The notes under the pieces are model-generated. The model was not told where the DNA came from, ran no database searches, and saw only the letters and a program-made list of their open reading frames with translations. A stretch of DNA of 64,000 bases from Caccoplasma_A sp045587545. GTDB lineage: Bacteria > Bacteroidota > Bacteroidia > Bacteroidales > G3-4614. The translations under genes and the position numbers were made by a program. Shown here piece by piece: positions 45,022 through 53,880 of this stretch (its first letter is position 1; each line of letters begins with the position of its first letter). The stretch is taken from the NCBI GenBank assembly GCA_045587545.1, contig JAZNCN010000005.1, positions 78,708 to 142,707 on the forward strand, in the 5' to 3' direction.

Positions 45022-45066
45022 TATAGGGTTATGGGTTATAATATTATTAATTAATATAACCCTATA
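45022..45066 (+). promoter_or_regulatory. Inverted repeat just before katA
   Basis: TATAGGGTTAT (45022-45032) and ATAACCCTATA (45056-45066) form a perfect 11-bp inverted repeat that ends four bases before the katA ATG. It could be a regulator-binding site (peroxide regulation is expected for catalase) or an mRNA hairpin that limits ribosome access. It does not fit the classical OxyR spacing. Confidence 0.5.
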
Positions 45067-45070
45067 TTTT

Positions 45071-46579
45071 ATGAACGATAAGAAGTTTTTGACTAATGAG
45101 GTTGGCGCTCCTGTTACGGACAATACCAACTCGCTTACTGCAGGTAAAAGAGGAGCTATGCTATTAGAGGATACTTGGTATTTGGAGAAACTTGCACACT
45201 TTGATCGCGAGGTTATCCCCGAACGCAGAATGCACGCAAAAGGCAGTGGCGCTTTTGGAACTTTTACTGTTACTCACGATGTTACTAAATATACATGCGC
45301 AAGCATATTTGCAAAGGTAGGTAAGAAAACCGATCTGTTTGTTCGATTTTCGACCGTTGCCGGCGAGCGCGGCGCTGCCGATGCCGAACGAGACATAAGA
45401 GGTTTTGCTGTTAAGTTTTATACTGATGAGGGTAATTGGGATTTGGTTGGTAATAATACTCCTGTTTTCTTTTTACGCGACCCATTGCAGTTCCCGGACT
45501 TAAATCATGCTGTCAAACGCGACCCACAAACGAACTTGCGCTCGCCTCAAACCAATTGGGATTTTTGGACTATGCTTCCCGAAGCTCTGCATCAGGTTAC
45601 TATAGTGATGTCGGACAGAGGCATTCCTGCTTCGTACCGACATATGCACGGTTTTGGTTCTCATACTTTCAGCTTAATTAACAAAGAGGGTGTACGCTCA
45701 TGGGTAAAATTTCACTGGGTTACACAACAAGGTATTAAGAACCTATCCAACGAAGAGGCTGCTGCTATTATTGCAAAAGACAGAGAGAGCCATCAACGCG
45801 ACCTTTTTGAGGCTATAAAACGGGGAGATTTTCCTCGTTGGAAACTCTATTTCCAGATTATGAGCGAGGAACAGGCAGAGATGTACAAGGAAAATCCGTT
45901 TGATTTGACAAAGGTTTGGAGTCATAAAGATTTTCCGCTGATTGAGGTTGGAGTAATGGAACTGAACCGTAATCCTGAGAACTATTTTGCCGAAGTGGAA
46001 CAGGCTGCTTTTAATCCTGCTCACGTTGTACCAGGCATAGGTTTTTCGCCCGACAAAATGTTACAAGGAAGGCTCTTCTCTTATGGTGATGCTCAACGTT
46101 ACCGACTTGGGGTTAATCACGACCAAATTCCTGTAAATCGAGCAAGATGTCCTATCCATAGTTTTCATAGAGATGGACAGATGCGTGTTGATGGCAATGA
46201 AGGGGCAAGAAAAGGTTACTCTCCCAACAGTATTGGTGAGTGGCAAACTCGCCATGCCCAATATAGTTATTCGCCTTCACATGAGGGCAGTATGAGACAT
46301 AATCCTTATGAAGATCGTGAGGATAACTGCTTTTATCAGGCCGGCGATTTATACAGGCTTATGACCGAGGATAAACGAAAATTATTACTTGAAAATACCG
46401 TTGCAGATATTATGCCTGTTACCGAAAATATAAAGTTGAGGCACTGCGCTCATTGCTACCTTGCCGATAAAGAGTATGGCGCTCGTTTAACAGAGATGCT
46501 TCATCTTGATTTGGAGATAGTTCTGCGCCTTGCTGCCATGAATCATAAGGAAAGACTTGAGGCTACAAGTAGTTGTTAG
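45071..46579 (+). CDS. katA: Catalase (monofunctional haem, small subunit)
   Basis: 502 residues. Catalytic His in RRMHAKGSGAFG near 56, FVRFSTVAGERGAAD near 95, distal Asn in VGNNTPVFFLRDP near 131, haem-ligand Tyr in RLFSYGDAQRYRLG near 341. Length and lack of a C-terminal flavodoxin-like domain fit clade 3 small-subunit catalases. Cytosolic peroxide defence, common in oxygen-tolerant Bacteroidales. Alone, convergent with argB. Confidence 0.96.
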   Translation: MNDKKFLTNEVGAPVTDNTNSLTAGKRGAMLLEDTWYLEKLAHFDREVIPERRMHAKGSGAFGTFTVTHDVTKYTCASIFAKVGKKTDLFVRFSTVAGERGAADAERDIRGFAVKFYTDEGNWDLVGNNTPVFFLRDPLQFPDLNHAVKRDPQTNLRSPQTNWDFWTMLPEALHQVTIVMSDRGIPASYRHMHGFGSHTFSLINKEGVRSWVKFHWVTQQGIKNLSNEEAAAIIAKDRESHQRDLFEAIKRGDFPRWKLYFQIMSEEQAEMYKENPFDLTKVWSHKDFPLIEVGVMELNRNPENYFAEVEQAAFNPAHVVPGIGFSPDKMLQGRLFSYGDAQRYRLGVNHDQIPVNRARCPIHSFHRDGQMRVDGNEGARKGYSPNSIGEWQTRHAQYSYSPSHEGSMRHNPYEDREDNCFYQAGDLYRLMTEDKRKLLLENTVADIMPVTENIKLRHCAHCYLADKEYGARLTEMLHLDLEIVLRLAAMNHKERLEATSSC

Positions 46580-46608
46580 TTATTAGAATAGCTAATCATG
46601 GCTAACAA

Positions 46609-47382
46609 CTATAATACGATATGTGTTCCTGCCCGTGGGTTGTCTATTGCCGATGCGTGAGTGATAACTACCTCTTTTACTCCTGCTTCTAATGCTTTAA
46701 ATGCACTTTGTAATTTGGGTAACATTCCTCCTGATACTACTCCTGAGGATTTTAATTCTTCAAATTTATCGCGGTTTATAAGAGGTATTACAGAGTTATC
46801 ATCATTTTCGTCCATCAGTACTCCTGGCTTTTCAAAGCAGTAGATAAGGGTTACGTCAAACTTCTCGGCTACTCCTTTTGCCACCTCACTTGCTATGGTA
46901 TCGGCATTGGTATTTAAGAGATTGCCTTTACCATCGTGAGTGATTGGTGCTACGACGGGATATGTTCCGCCCTCTAACAGGCTTGCCAACATATCGCCAT
47001 CAACCTTTACCACATCGCCTACATATCCATAATCAATGGGAGTTGCAGGGCGTTTATTTGACAGAATTATTCCTGCATCTGCTCCACATACTCCTATTGC
47101 ATTTATTCCGCGTGATTGCAGTGATGCCACTATGGTTTTGTTTACCAATCCTGCATATACCATAGTTACAACTTTAAGCGTCTCTGCATCGGTTACTCGT
47201 CGTCCGTCAATCATTTGGGTTTCAATGCCTAATTGTGCCGATATTTTAGTTGCTGAACGACCTCCGCCATGTACAAGAATTTTACGACCTTCGACCTTTG
47301 CATAGTCGTTTAAAAGTATATTGAGTGTATCGTTCTCTTCTACTATTTTGCCACCTACTTTTATTACCTTTAGTTGTTCCAT
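46609..47382 (-). CDS. argB: Acetylglutamate kinase
   Basis: Second step of arginine synthesis. KVGGKIVEE near residue 7, VHGGGRSATKISAQLG near 37, TNADTIASEVA near 158 and GGMLPKLQSAFKALEAG near 215 are the amino-acid kinase signature. I start at ATG 47382 (MEQLKVIKVGG, 257 residues), with GGAGG of the prfB 3' end as ribosome site; a TTG at 47397 is in frame but overlaps prfB. One base after the prfB stop. Confidence 0.93.
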   Translation of the reverse strand: MEQLKVIKVGGKIVEENDTLNILLNDYAKVEGRKILVHGGGRSATKISAQLGIETQMIDGRRVTDAETLKVVTMVYAGLVNKTIVASLQSRGINAIGVCGADAGIILSNKRPATPIDYGYVGDVVKVDGDMLASLLEGGTYPVVAPITHDGKGNLLNTNADTIASEVAKGVAEKFDVTLIYCFEKPGVLMDENDDNSVIPLINRDKFEELKSSGVVSGGMLPKLQSAFKALEAGVKEVVITHASAIDNPRAGTHIVL

Positions 47383-47383
47383 T

Positions 47384-48494
47384 TTACTCTCCTCCAAACT
47401 CCATTAGGTACGATTTTATAAATTGATCTAAATCTCCGTCCATAACACCTCCCACATCTGATGTTTGATAGTTGGTACGGTGATCTTTTACGCGACGGTC
47501 GTCAAATACATAGCTGCGTATTTGTGAACCCCACTCTATCTTCTTTTTGCCTGCTTCTACCTTTGCTTGTTCCTCCATACGGTGTTTCAACTCTTTGTCG
47601 TATAGTATTGAGCGTAATTGTCGCATTGCATTTTCGCGGTTTTTAGGTTGGTCGCGAGTTTCGGTGTTCTCAATCAAAATCTCCTCCTCTTCGCCGGTGT
47701 ATGGATCTTTGAAGTTATATCTTAATCGTACTCCCGACTCCACTTTGTTTACATTCTGACCTCCTGCTCCGCCCGAACGGAAAGTATCCCACGATACGGC
47801 TGCCATATCAACTTTTACCTCAATTGAGTCATCAACAAGGGGGGTAATAAATACCGACGCAAACGATGTCATTCGTTTGCCTTGTGCATTGTAAGGCGAT
47901 ACGCGAACCAATCGGTGTACTCCGTTTTCGCCTTTAAGATAACCATATGCAAATGCTCCTTCGGCATGCATGGTTACTGTTTTTATTCCTGCTTCATCAC
48001 CCTCAATTAGGTGATCAATAGCGAGTTTGTATCCCTTAGCTTCGCACCATCGAGAATACATTCGCATAAGCATCTCCGCCCAGTCCTGACTCTCGGTACC
48101 TCCTGCTCCAGAGTTTATCTTTATTACGGCGTCCATCTTATCCTCCTCGCGTCGCAACATGTTGCGTAATTCAAGTTCCGATATAAGATTTATTGCACGT
48201 TCGTATGCCTTATCAACATCTGCCTCTTCAACAACTCCCTCTTTCAAAAATTCGTATGCAAGTTGTAATTCCTCTACTGCTGCAGCTACTTGATTGTAAC
48301 CGTCAATCCAATATTTAAGCTCTTTTATCTTCTTCATCTGAAGCTCCGCATTATCTCTATCATTCCAAAAATCGGGAACATGTGTGCGAAGTTCTTCCTC
48401 TTCTAACTCAATCTTCTTTCCATCGGGGTCAAAGATACCTCCTCAACGCCAACTTGCGTTCTTCTGTCTCTTTAAGTTGTTCTATTGTTATCAT
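47384..48494 (-). CDS. prfB: Peptide chain release factor 2, with programmed +1 frameshift
   Basis: Recognises UGA/UAA stops. The first 21 codons (MITIEQLKETEERKLALRRYL) end at an in-frame TGA at 48429-48431. Just before it stand AGGAGG and the slippery CTT-TGA-C; a +1 shift continues as DPDGKKIELEEEELRTH and on through SGAGGTESQDW (with GGT present) and GGAGGQNVNKVESGVR, the peptidyl hydrolysis GGQ loop. Total about 369 residues. The frameshift is the known autoregulation of prfB: low RF2 favours shifting. Likely promoter at 48516-48547 (TTTG, 20 bases, TAATTTAG). Confidence 0.95.
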
Positions 48495-48641
48495 CTATAC
48501 TACTTTTTGCGACAGCTAAATTAATATTTGTTGAGGGATTTGCCAAACTTTTTTTTAGTTGTTAGTTGTCAATTGTTAGTTTTTAGAATTATCTTTGCGA
48601 AAGTTTATAATTGCCATTTTGGCATACATTCTATGACGTTG

Positions 48642-48673
48642 ATTGTACAAATTAACTATTGGCACTATTTTTG
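48642..48673 (+). promoter_or_regulatory. Predicted promoter of rsfS-ftsH-cdsA
   Basis: ATTG at 48642-48645, 20 bases, then TATTTTTG at 48666-48673. A second TAnnTTTG (TATCTTTG) lies at 48590-48597. Confidence 0.5.
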
Positions 48674-48716
48674 TACTTTACTTGTTATAATTATTAATTA
48701 ACAGAGTTATATTTTA

Positions 48717-49076
48717 ATGGATATTCAAGAACAACTTATTTCAACAATTATTGATTCAATTCAAGATAAAAAGGGTAGTAAAATTATTGTTGCAGACCTC
48801 TCTGAGATAGAAGGCGCTACTGTCAGAAATTTTATTATTTGTACTGGTAAATCAACCACTCAGGTTGCTGCCATTGCCGATAACATCAGAGAGAAAGTAA
48901 GAATTGACCTCAAAATAAAACCTTATGGTTACGACGGGTACAAAAATTCTCAATGGATTGTTATTGACTATGGTCAAATGTATGTTCACGTATTTTTACC
49001 CGAAATCAGAGATTTTTATAAACTGGAACAACTTTGGAGTGATGCAAAAATTAATGTAATTCCTGATTTGGATTAA
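48717..49076 (+). CDS. rsfS: Ribosomal silencing factor RsfS
   Basis: 119 residues. Binds L14 on the 50S subunit and blocks subunit joining in starvation. FIICTGKSTTQVAAIADNI near 40 and WIVIDYGQMYVHVFLPEIRDFYKLEQLW near 78-105 are family signatures. First gene of the rsfS-ftsH-cdsA run. Confidence 0.95.
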   Translation: MDIQEQLISTIIDSIQDKKGSKIIVADLSEIEGATVRNFIICTGKSTTQVAAIADNIREKVRIDLKIKPYGYDGYKNSQWIVIDYGQMYVHVFLPEIRDFYKLEQLWSDAKINVIPDLD

Positions 49077-49108
49077 TACTAAGTTGTTTAACCTAAACTA
49101 ATTTTAAA

Positions 49109-51163
49109 ATGAGTAAAAAAGGCGGATTTAAATTCAGTTTATATTGGGTTTACTCTATTATTGCCGTAGCCCTTATATCGCTATATTATATGAATGATGA
49201 CTCTCTGCAAAAAGAGGTATCATGGACTAAATTTTCGGAGATTGCTACTAACGGTGGTGTAAAAGAGGTTACTGTTTATACAAACAAGGATATGCTTGAA
49301 GCTGTTCTTGTTGACTCTATTGCTGCCAAAGTTTTTGACAGAGATGTTGAGAAGATAGGAAAGAGTCCTAAAGTTATTGTTAATATACCTTCGGCAGATC
49401 AATTTGACAAGGTTGCGGCTGAATGGCAAAAAGATAATAACTTCTCAGCTCCAATCAGATATGAAAAGAGCAGTGACTTCAGCGATATTATATGGGGATT
49501 TGGTCCTATACTTTTGTTGGTAGTTTTCTGGATTTTTATGATGCGCCGCATGAGTGGCGGTGGCTCCGGCGGAAGTGGCGGAGTTTTCAATGTTGGCAAA
49601 TCAAAGGCTCAGGTTTTTGATAAAAACGGCCCTATAAAAGTTACATTTGACGATGTTGCAGGACTTTCAGAAGCTAAACAAGAGGTTGAAGAGATTGTAG
49701 AGTTTTTGAAAAACCCTAATAAATATACCGCTTTAGGTGGTAAAATTCCTAAAGGTGCTTTACTTGTTGGCCCTCCCGGAACAGGTAAGACTTTACTTGC
49801 AAAAGCTGTTGCAGGCGAAGCTAATGTTCCCTTCCTCTCTCTGTCAGGCTCTGACTTTGTTGAGATGTTTGTGGGCGTTGGTGCTTCACGCGTTAGAGAC
49901 CTGTTTAAACAGGCAAAAGAGAAAGCTCCTTGTATTGTATTTATTGACGAGATTGACGCTGTTGGACGTGCAAGAGGTAAAAACGTTGGTATGGGCGCAA
50001 ATGAAGAACGCGAGAATACCCTTAACCAATTGCTTACAGAGATGGACGGTTTTGGTTCAAATAGTGGCGTGATAATTCTTGCTGCTACAAACCGTGTTGA
50101 TATTTTGGATAAGGCTCTTTTACGTGCTGGACGTTTTGACAGACAGATATATATTGAACTACCTGAGTTGAACGACCGTAAAGCTATTTTTGGTGTTCAC
50201 TTGAAAGGTGTGAAGATTGACCAGAGCGTTGATGTTGATTTGCTTGCTCGCCAAACTCCGGGATTTTCAGGCGCTGATATTGCTAATGTTTGCAATGAAG
50301 CTGCCTTGATAGCTGCACGACGAAATAAAGAGAGCGTTAGTCGAGAGGACTTTATGGACGCAGTTGATAGAATTATAGGAGGTTTGGAGAAACGAGGAAA
50401 GATTACCACTGAAGACGAAAAACGTTCTATTGCTATTCACGAAGCAGGACATGCAACCTTGAGCTGGTTCCTTCAATATGCCAATCCATTGGTTAAAGTT
50501 ACCATTGTTCCAAGGGGTAAAGCTTTGGGAGCTGCTTGGTATCTGCCCGAAGAACGCAAAATTACTACAATGGAACAAATTCAAGATGAGATGTGTGCCA
50601 TTTTAGGTGGTAGAGCTGCAGAGGAGTTGTTTATAGGAAAAATCTCGACGGGTGCTGCCAATGACCTTGAACGTGTTACAAAACAGGCTTACGCTCTTGT
50701 GGTATATTTTGGTATGAGCCCTGAACTACCTAACTTATCGTACTACGATTCGTCAGGACAAGAGTATGGTTTTACCAAACCTTACAGCGAAGATACAGCA
50801 AAACTTATTGACAAAGAGGTTAATAGAATTATTGCTGAGCAATATGCCAGAGCTAAGAAAATTTTGTTGGAGAAAGCTGAAGGACATCATGCCTTAACTT
50901 CAATTCTTTTGGAACGAGAAGTTATATTTACTGAAGATGTCGAGAATATTTTTGGTAAACGTCAATGGAGTTCTCGCACTGAGGAGATAATGGAGGCTGA
51001 AGAGAAGAGATTGGCTGAGGAGAAGGCCGAAACTGCAAAATTAAAAGAGGCGGCTAATATGGAAGTGAAACGGCTTGAAGAAAATAGCGAGGAGGATATT
51101 GACAAAGCGGAGAAGGAGATTGACGGAGATAGTAAAAATGATATTGTAACCGATAAAGAGTAG
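49109..51163 (+). CDS. ftsH: ATP-dependent zinc metalloprotease FtsH
   Basis: 684 residues. Two membrane helices (~11-28 and ~128-147) flank a periplasmic domain; AAA domain with GPPGTGKT near 221, FIDEIDAVGRARG near 280 and the second region of homology; peptidase zinc motif HEAGH near 444. The C-terminus is a long acidic and Lys-rich tail. Degrades misfolded membrane proteins and regulators. The gap to cdsA is four bases. Confidence 0.97.
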   Translation: MSKKGGFKFSLYWVYSIIAVALISLYYMNDDSLQKEVSWTKFSEIATNGGVKEVTVYTNKDMLEAVLVDSIAAKVFDRDVEKIGKSPKVIVNIPSADQFDKVAAEWQKDNNFSAPIRYEKSSDFSDIIWGFGPILLLVVFWIFMMRRMSGGGSGGSGGVFNVGKSKAQVFDKNGPIKVTFDDVAGLSEAKQEVEEIVEFLKNPNKYTALGGKIPKGALLVGPPGTGKTLLAKAVAGEANVPFLSLSGSDFVEMFVGVGASRVRDLFKQAKEKAPCIVFIDEIDAVGRARGKNVGMGANEERENTLNQLLTEMDGFGSNSGVIILAATNRVDILDKALLRAGRFDRQIYIELPELNDRKAIFGVHLKGVKIDQSVDVDLLARQTPGFSGADIANVCNEAALIAARRNKESVSREDFMDAVDRIIGGLEKRGKITTEDEKRSIAIHEAGHATLSWFLQYANPLVKVTIVPRGKALGAAWYLPEERKITTMEQIQDEMCAILGGRAAEELFIGKISTGAANDLERVTKQAYALVVYFGMSPELPNLSYYDSSGQEYGFTKPYSEDTAKLIDKEVNRIIAEQYARAKKILLEKAEGHHALTSILLEREVIFTEDVENIFGKRQWSSRTEEIMEAEEKRLAEEKAETAKLKEAANMEVKRLEENSEEDIDKAEKEIDGDSKNDIVTDKE

Positions 51164-51167
51164 GAAT

Positions 51168-52022
51168 ATGAAAAGTGTTATTATTAGAACCATTACCGGT
51201 GTCTTATTTATTGCTGTTGTTGTTGCTGCAATTTGGTATAATCCTATAACATTGTGGGCATTGCTCGCTCTGATTTCGGGAGTGTCGCTTTATGAGTTTT
51301 ATAAAATTATATTCAAAGGCGAGTTTACTACAATGCAATATCTTATGCATATTACGGCAGGTATATATCTTACAACCATTGTTTGGATGGAATCGACCAT
51401 GGTAATGGAGGCCACAGATAACAGAGCCTTGACTTATGCTCCATACCTGCTCTATGTTATGATCGTTTTTATTACTGAGCTATATGCCAAAAGAGAGGAG
51501 CCGTTTACTTATGCAGCAAAAAGTTTGGTAGGACATCTTTACATTGCCCTCCCTGTAGGATTACTAAGTATGATTGCTTTCAGCGGATTATCAATATTAT
51601 CTATCTATATGCCTACTATGTTGTTTGCCCTTTTAATTATTATTTGGGTTTACGATACAGGTGCTTTTGTTACAGGTATGACATTTGGTAAGCACCGTTT
51701 GTTTGAACGTATCTCACCCAAGAAATCGTGGGAAGGTTTTTGGGGTGGTGTAGGTTTTGCTCTACTTGCAGCATGGGGTATTTATGCTATACTTGAAAAC
51801 TACGGTATTAACTCAATGGAGCTATACAAATGGTTAGGGTTTGCCATTGTTGTGGTAGTCTCTGCTACAATGGGCGACTTGACAGAATCTCTTTTGAAAC
51901 GTACATACGGGATTAAAGACTCAGGCAGAATACTTCCCGGACATGGTGGTATGATGGACCGCTTTGACAGCGTATTTATGGCTGCTCCTGCTGCTTATAT
52001 ATACCTAAGTTTGGTAATGTAG
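51168..52022 (+). CDS. cdsA: Phosphatidate cytidylyltransferase
   Basis: 284 residues, about seven membrane helices. Makes CDP-diacylglycerol for phospholipids. C-terminal signature SATMGDLTESLLKRTYGIKD followed by GRILPGHGGMMDRFDS, and KKSWEGFWGG before it. Third gene after ftsH. Confidence 0.96.
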   Translation: MKSVIIRTITGVLFIAVVVAAIWYNPITLWALLALISGVSLYEFYKIIFKGEFTTMQYLMHITAGIYLTTIVWMESTMVMEATDNRALTYAPYLLYVMIVFITELYAKREEPFTYAAKSLVGHLYIALPVGLLSMIAFSGLSILSIYMPTMLFALLIIIWVYDTGAFVTGMTFGKHRLFERISPKKSWEGFWGGVGFALLAAWGIYAILENYGINSMELYKWLGFAIVVVVSATMGDLTESLLKRTYGIKDSGRILPGHGGMMDRFDSVFMAAPAAYIYLSLVM

Positions 52023-52052
52023 GAGTTGTTAGTTGCAAACATATTAGATTAT

Positions 52053-52097
52053 AAAAAATAAATGAGTTACCCTTTCTGAGTAACTCATTTATTTTTT
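52053..52097. terminator. Bidirectional terminator between cdsA and the FISUMP-like gene
   Basis: A long perfect stem, AAAAAATAAATGAGTTAC against its complement, gives T-rich tails on both strands. Confidence 0.85.
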
Positions 52098-52108
52098 ATC
52101 AATATATT

Positions 52109-52840
52109 CTACTCACTGACAGGACGGATTAGCATTCCATAATATCGTGGCATCATACTTGATGATATATCTTCTGGTGCTAAACTTAGAAACCTTGCAT
52201 TATTACAATAATCTATATAAAGTGTTCTTGACCAATAATATCCTACTCCTGTCATAAGATTTTTATTTTCATTATAATATCCGTTTATAGGCAAGAATAT
52301 TGAATTTCCGTTTTTCTTACTTTTTACGGTATAGCCACTTACACCATTAATTGTCTGAAAAAGCCATTCACAATTATTTGTGTCGCGTAATTCATCTTGC
52401 TCTTCTTTTGTTGGCATTCGCCAACTTCCGCCCCAATTAACTCGTGCTGCGTCATCTTCTAAATCAAGTTGGGTTTTATTATCAGTTGTTCCAAAACTTG
52501 ATTTACTGCAATATTTATTCATTGTTATTCGCGAGCCGTTGCACAATTTATATGTACTCCAATCGTACCAACTTTTTGAGGTTGTTTCGCCCCATGCAAA
52601 ATAATCTCCTGACTCTTCTGGCGAAGAAGCTCCCACATTACAGGTTGCCCATTTAACAGATAAACCAAGATCGACATAGGCATGCCCGTTTATGCTTCTT
52701 TTTAATTTTATACTATCAATCTCTGATATATATTCGCTATATATCAACTCTCCTCCTTTATATATTTCAACTTTATTTTGTGCTATTACATTAAATGAGA
52801 TTAGTGCTATAACCAATAATATTATTGTCTTGAGTTTCAT
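52109..52840 (-). CDS. Secreted protein with a FISUMP-like domain
   Basis: 243 residues. Sec signal peptide (~1-20, ending NVIAQ). Residues ~50-240 match the Fibrobacter-major-paralogue type domain: YVDLGLSVKWATCNVGASSPEESGDYFAWGET, WRMPTKEEQDELRDTNNC, GYYWSRTLY. These proteins are secreted or cell-surface and often occur in many copies in Bacteroidales; function unknown. Confidence 0.78.
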   Translation of the reverse strand: MKLKTIILLVIALISFNVIAQNKVEIYKGGELIYSEYISEIDSIKLKRSINGHAYVDLGLSVKWATCNVGASSPEESGDYFAWGETTSKSWYDWSTYKLCNGSRITMNKYCSKSSFGTTDNKTQLDLEDDAARVNWGGSWRMPTKEEQDELRDTNNCEWLFQTINGVSGYTVKSKKNGNSIFLPINGYYNENKNLMTGVGYYWSRTLYIDYCNNARFLSLAPEDISSSMMPRYYGMLIRPVSE

Positions 52841-52876
52841 ATATATTGGATTGACTTAAGAGATTTGGCTTAAATA

Positions 52877-53434
52877 CTACTTCTTTGCTCCACGAGTGCG
52901 ATAGTCGCAATATACTTTACCTTTCACTATGTTATTGAGTTTACCCTTTATCAACTGCTTACGTATGGGTGATACGTGGTCAATAAATAGTTTTCCTTCT
53001 AAATGGTCATTTTCGTGCTGTATTACGCGCGCAATATAACCTTCGAACCACTCAGTATGAGCTTCAAACTTTTCATCAACATAACTTACCTTTATCTTCT
53101 CTTGACGTGTTACAGATTCGCTTATTCCGGGTAAGCTAAGACAACCTTCGGGACGTGTTATTTTTTCACCTTCAAACTCCTCGATACGAACATTCATCAT
53201 TGTCTTTTTCAAACCTTTATACTCAGGATAGGTATCGGCTATGGGGTCAAGGTCAATTATTAAGAGGTTCAACGCTAATCCCACTTGTGGGGCTGCTAAA
53301 CCTATTCCCTCTGATTGTGTAAGGGTCTCATACATATTTACCAACAATTTATCCAAATCGGGATAATCGGGTGTTACATCTTCTGTTTGCTTACGCAATA
53401 CGGGCATGCCGTATAGATATATTGGTAGTATCAT
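52877..53434 (-). CDS. def: Peptide deformylase
   Basis: 185 residues. Removes formyl from nascent N-terminal Met. GIGLAAPQVG near 42, EGCLSLPG near 96 (metal Cys) and HENDHLEG near 140 (metal His pair, catalytic Glu). Its start overlaps the ruvX stop by four bases. Confidence 0.96.
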   Translation of the reverse strand: MILPIYLYGMPVLRKQTEDVTPDYPDLDKLLVNMYETLTQSEGIGLAAPQVGLALNLLIIDLDPIADTYPEYKGLKKTMMNVRIEEFEGEKITRPEGCLSLPGISESVTRQEKIKVSYVDEKFEAHTEWFEGYIARVIQHENDHLEGKLFIDHVSPIRKQLIKGKLNNIVKGKVYCDYRTRGAKK

Positions 53435-53856
53435 AGTCTGTTATATTTTGTCTGTTCTAAATAGCTTTGTAATATTATCACTGCGCTTACGCGATCGGCT
53501 AATCCCTTATCGCGTCGTGCCGATTTTTTTACTCCCCCCGATATTATTGCCTGATGTGCAAGCACGGTTGTAAATCGTTCGTCGTGCATGGTAACCTTCA
53601 TTGCAGGGAACTTCTCTTTGAACTTCTTCACAAAGGTATTTACTCTTGCCATATTTTCAGATGGCGTATTGTCGGATTGCTTGGGTTGTCCCACAACAAC
53701 CTCCTCTACTTCTTCTTTTGCAATATAGTCGGTTAAGAATTTCATTAACTCAGAGGTTGGTACGGTAGCCAATGAATTGGCTATGATTTGCAGGGTATCG
53801 GTTACTGCCAATCCCGTACGTTTTGCTCCGTAGTCTATTGATAATATTCTGCCCAT
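53431..53856 (-). CDS. ruvX: Putative pre-16S rRNA nuclease / Holliday-junction resolvase-like YqgF
   Basis: 141 residues. RNase H-like fold: SIDYGAKRTGLAV near 5-17, VVVGQPKQSD near 57, DERFTTVLA near 98 and a C-terminal DRVSAVIILQ with catalytic Asp. Between fadD and def, overlapping def. Confidence 0.92.
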   Translation of the reverse strand: MGRILSIDYGAKRTGLAVTDTLQIIANSLATVPTSELMKFLTDYIAKEEVEEVVVGQPKQSDNTPSENMARVNTFVKKFKEKFPAMKVTMHDERFTTVLAHQAIISGGVKKSARRDKGLADRVSAVIILQSYLEQTKYNRL

Positions 53857-53880
53857 TGTCTGATTATTAATGAGTCTCTC

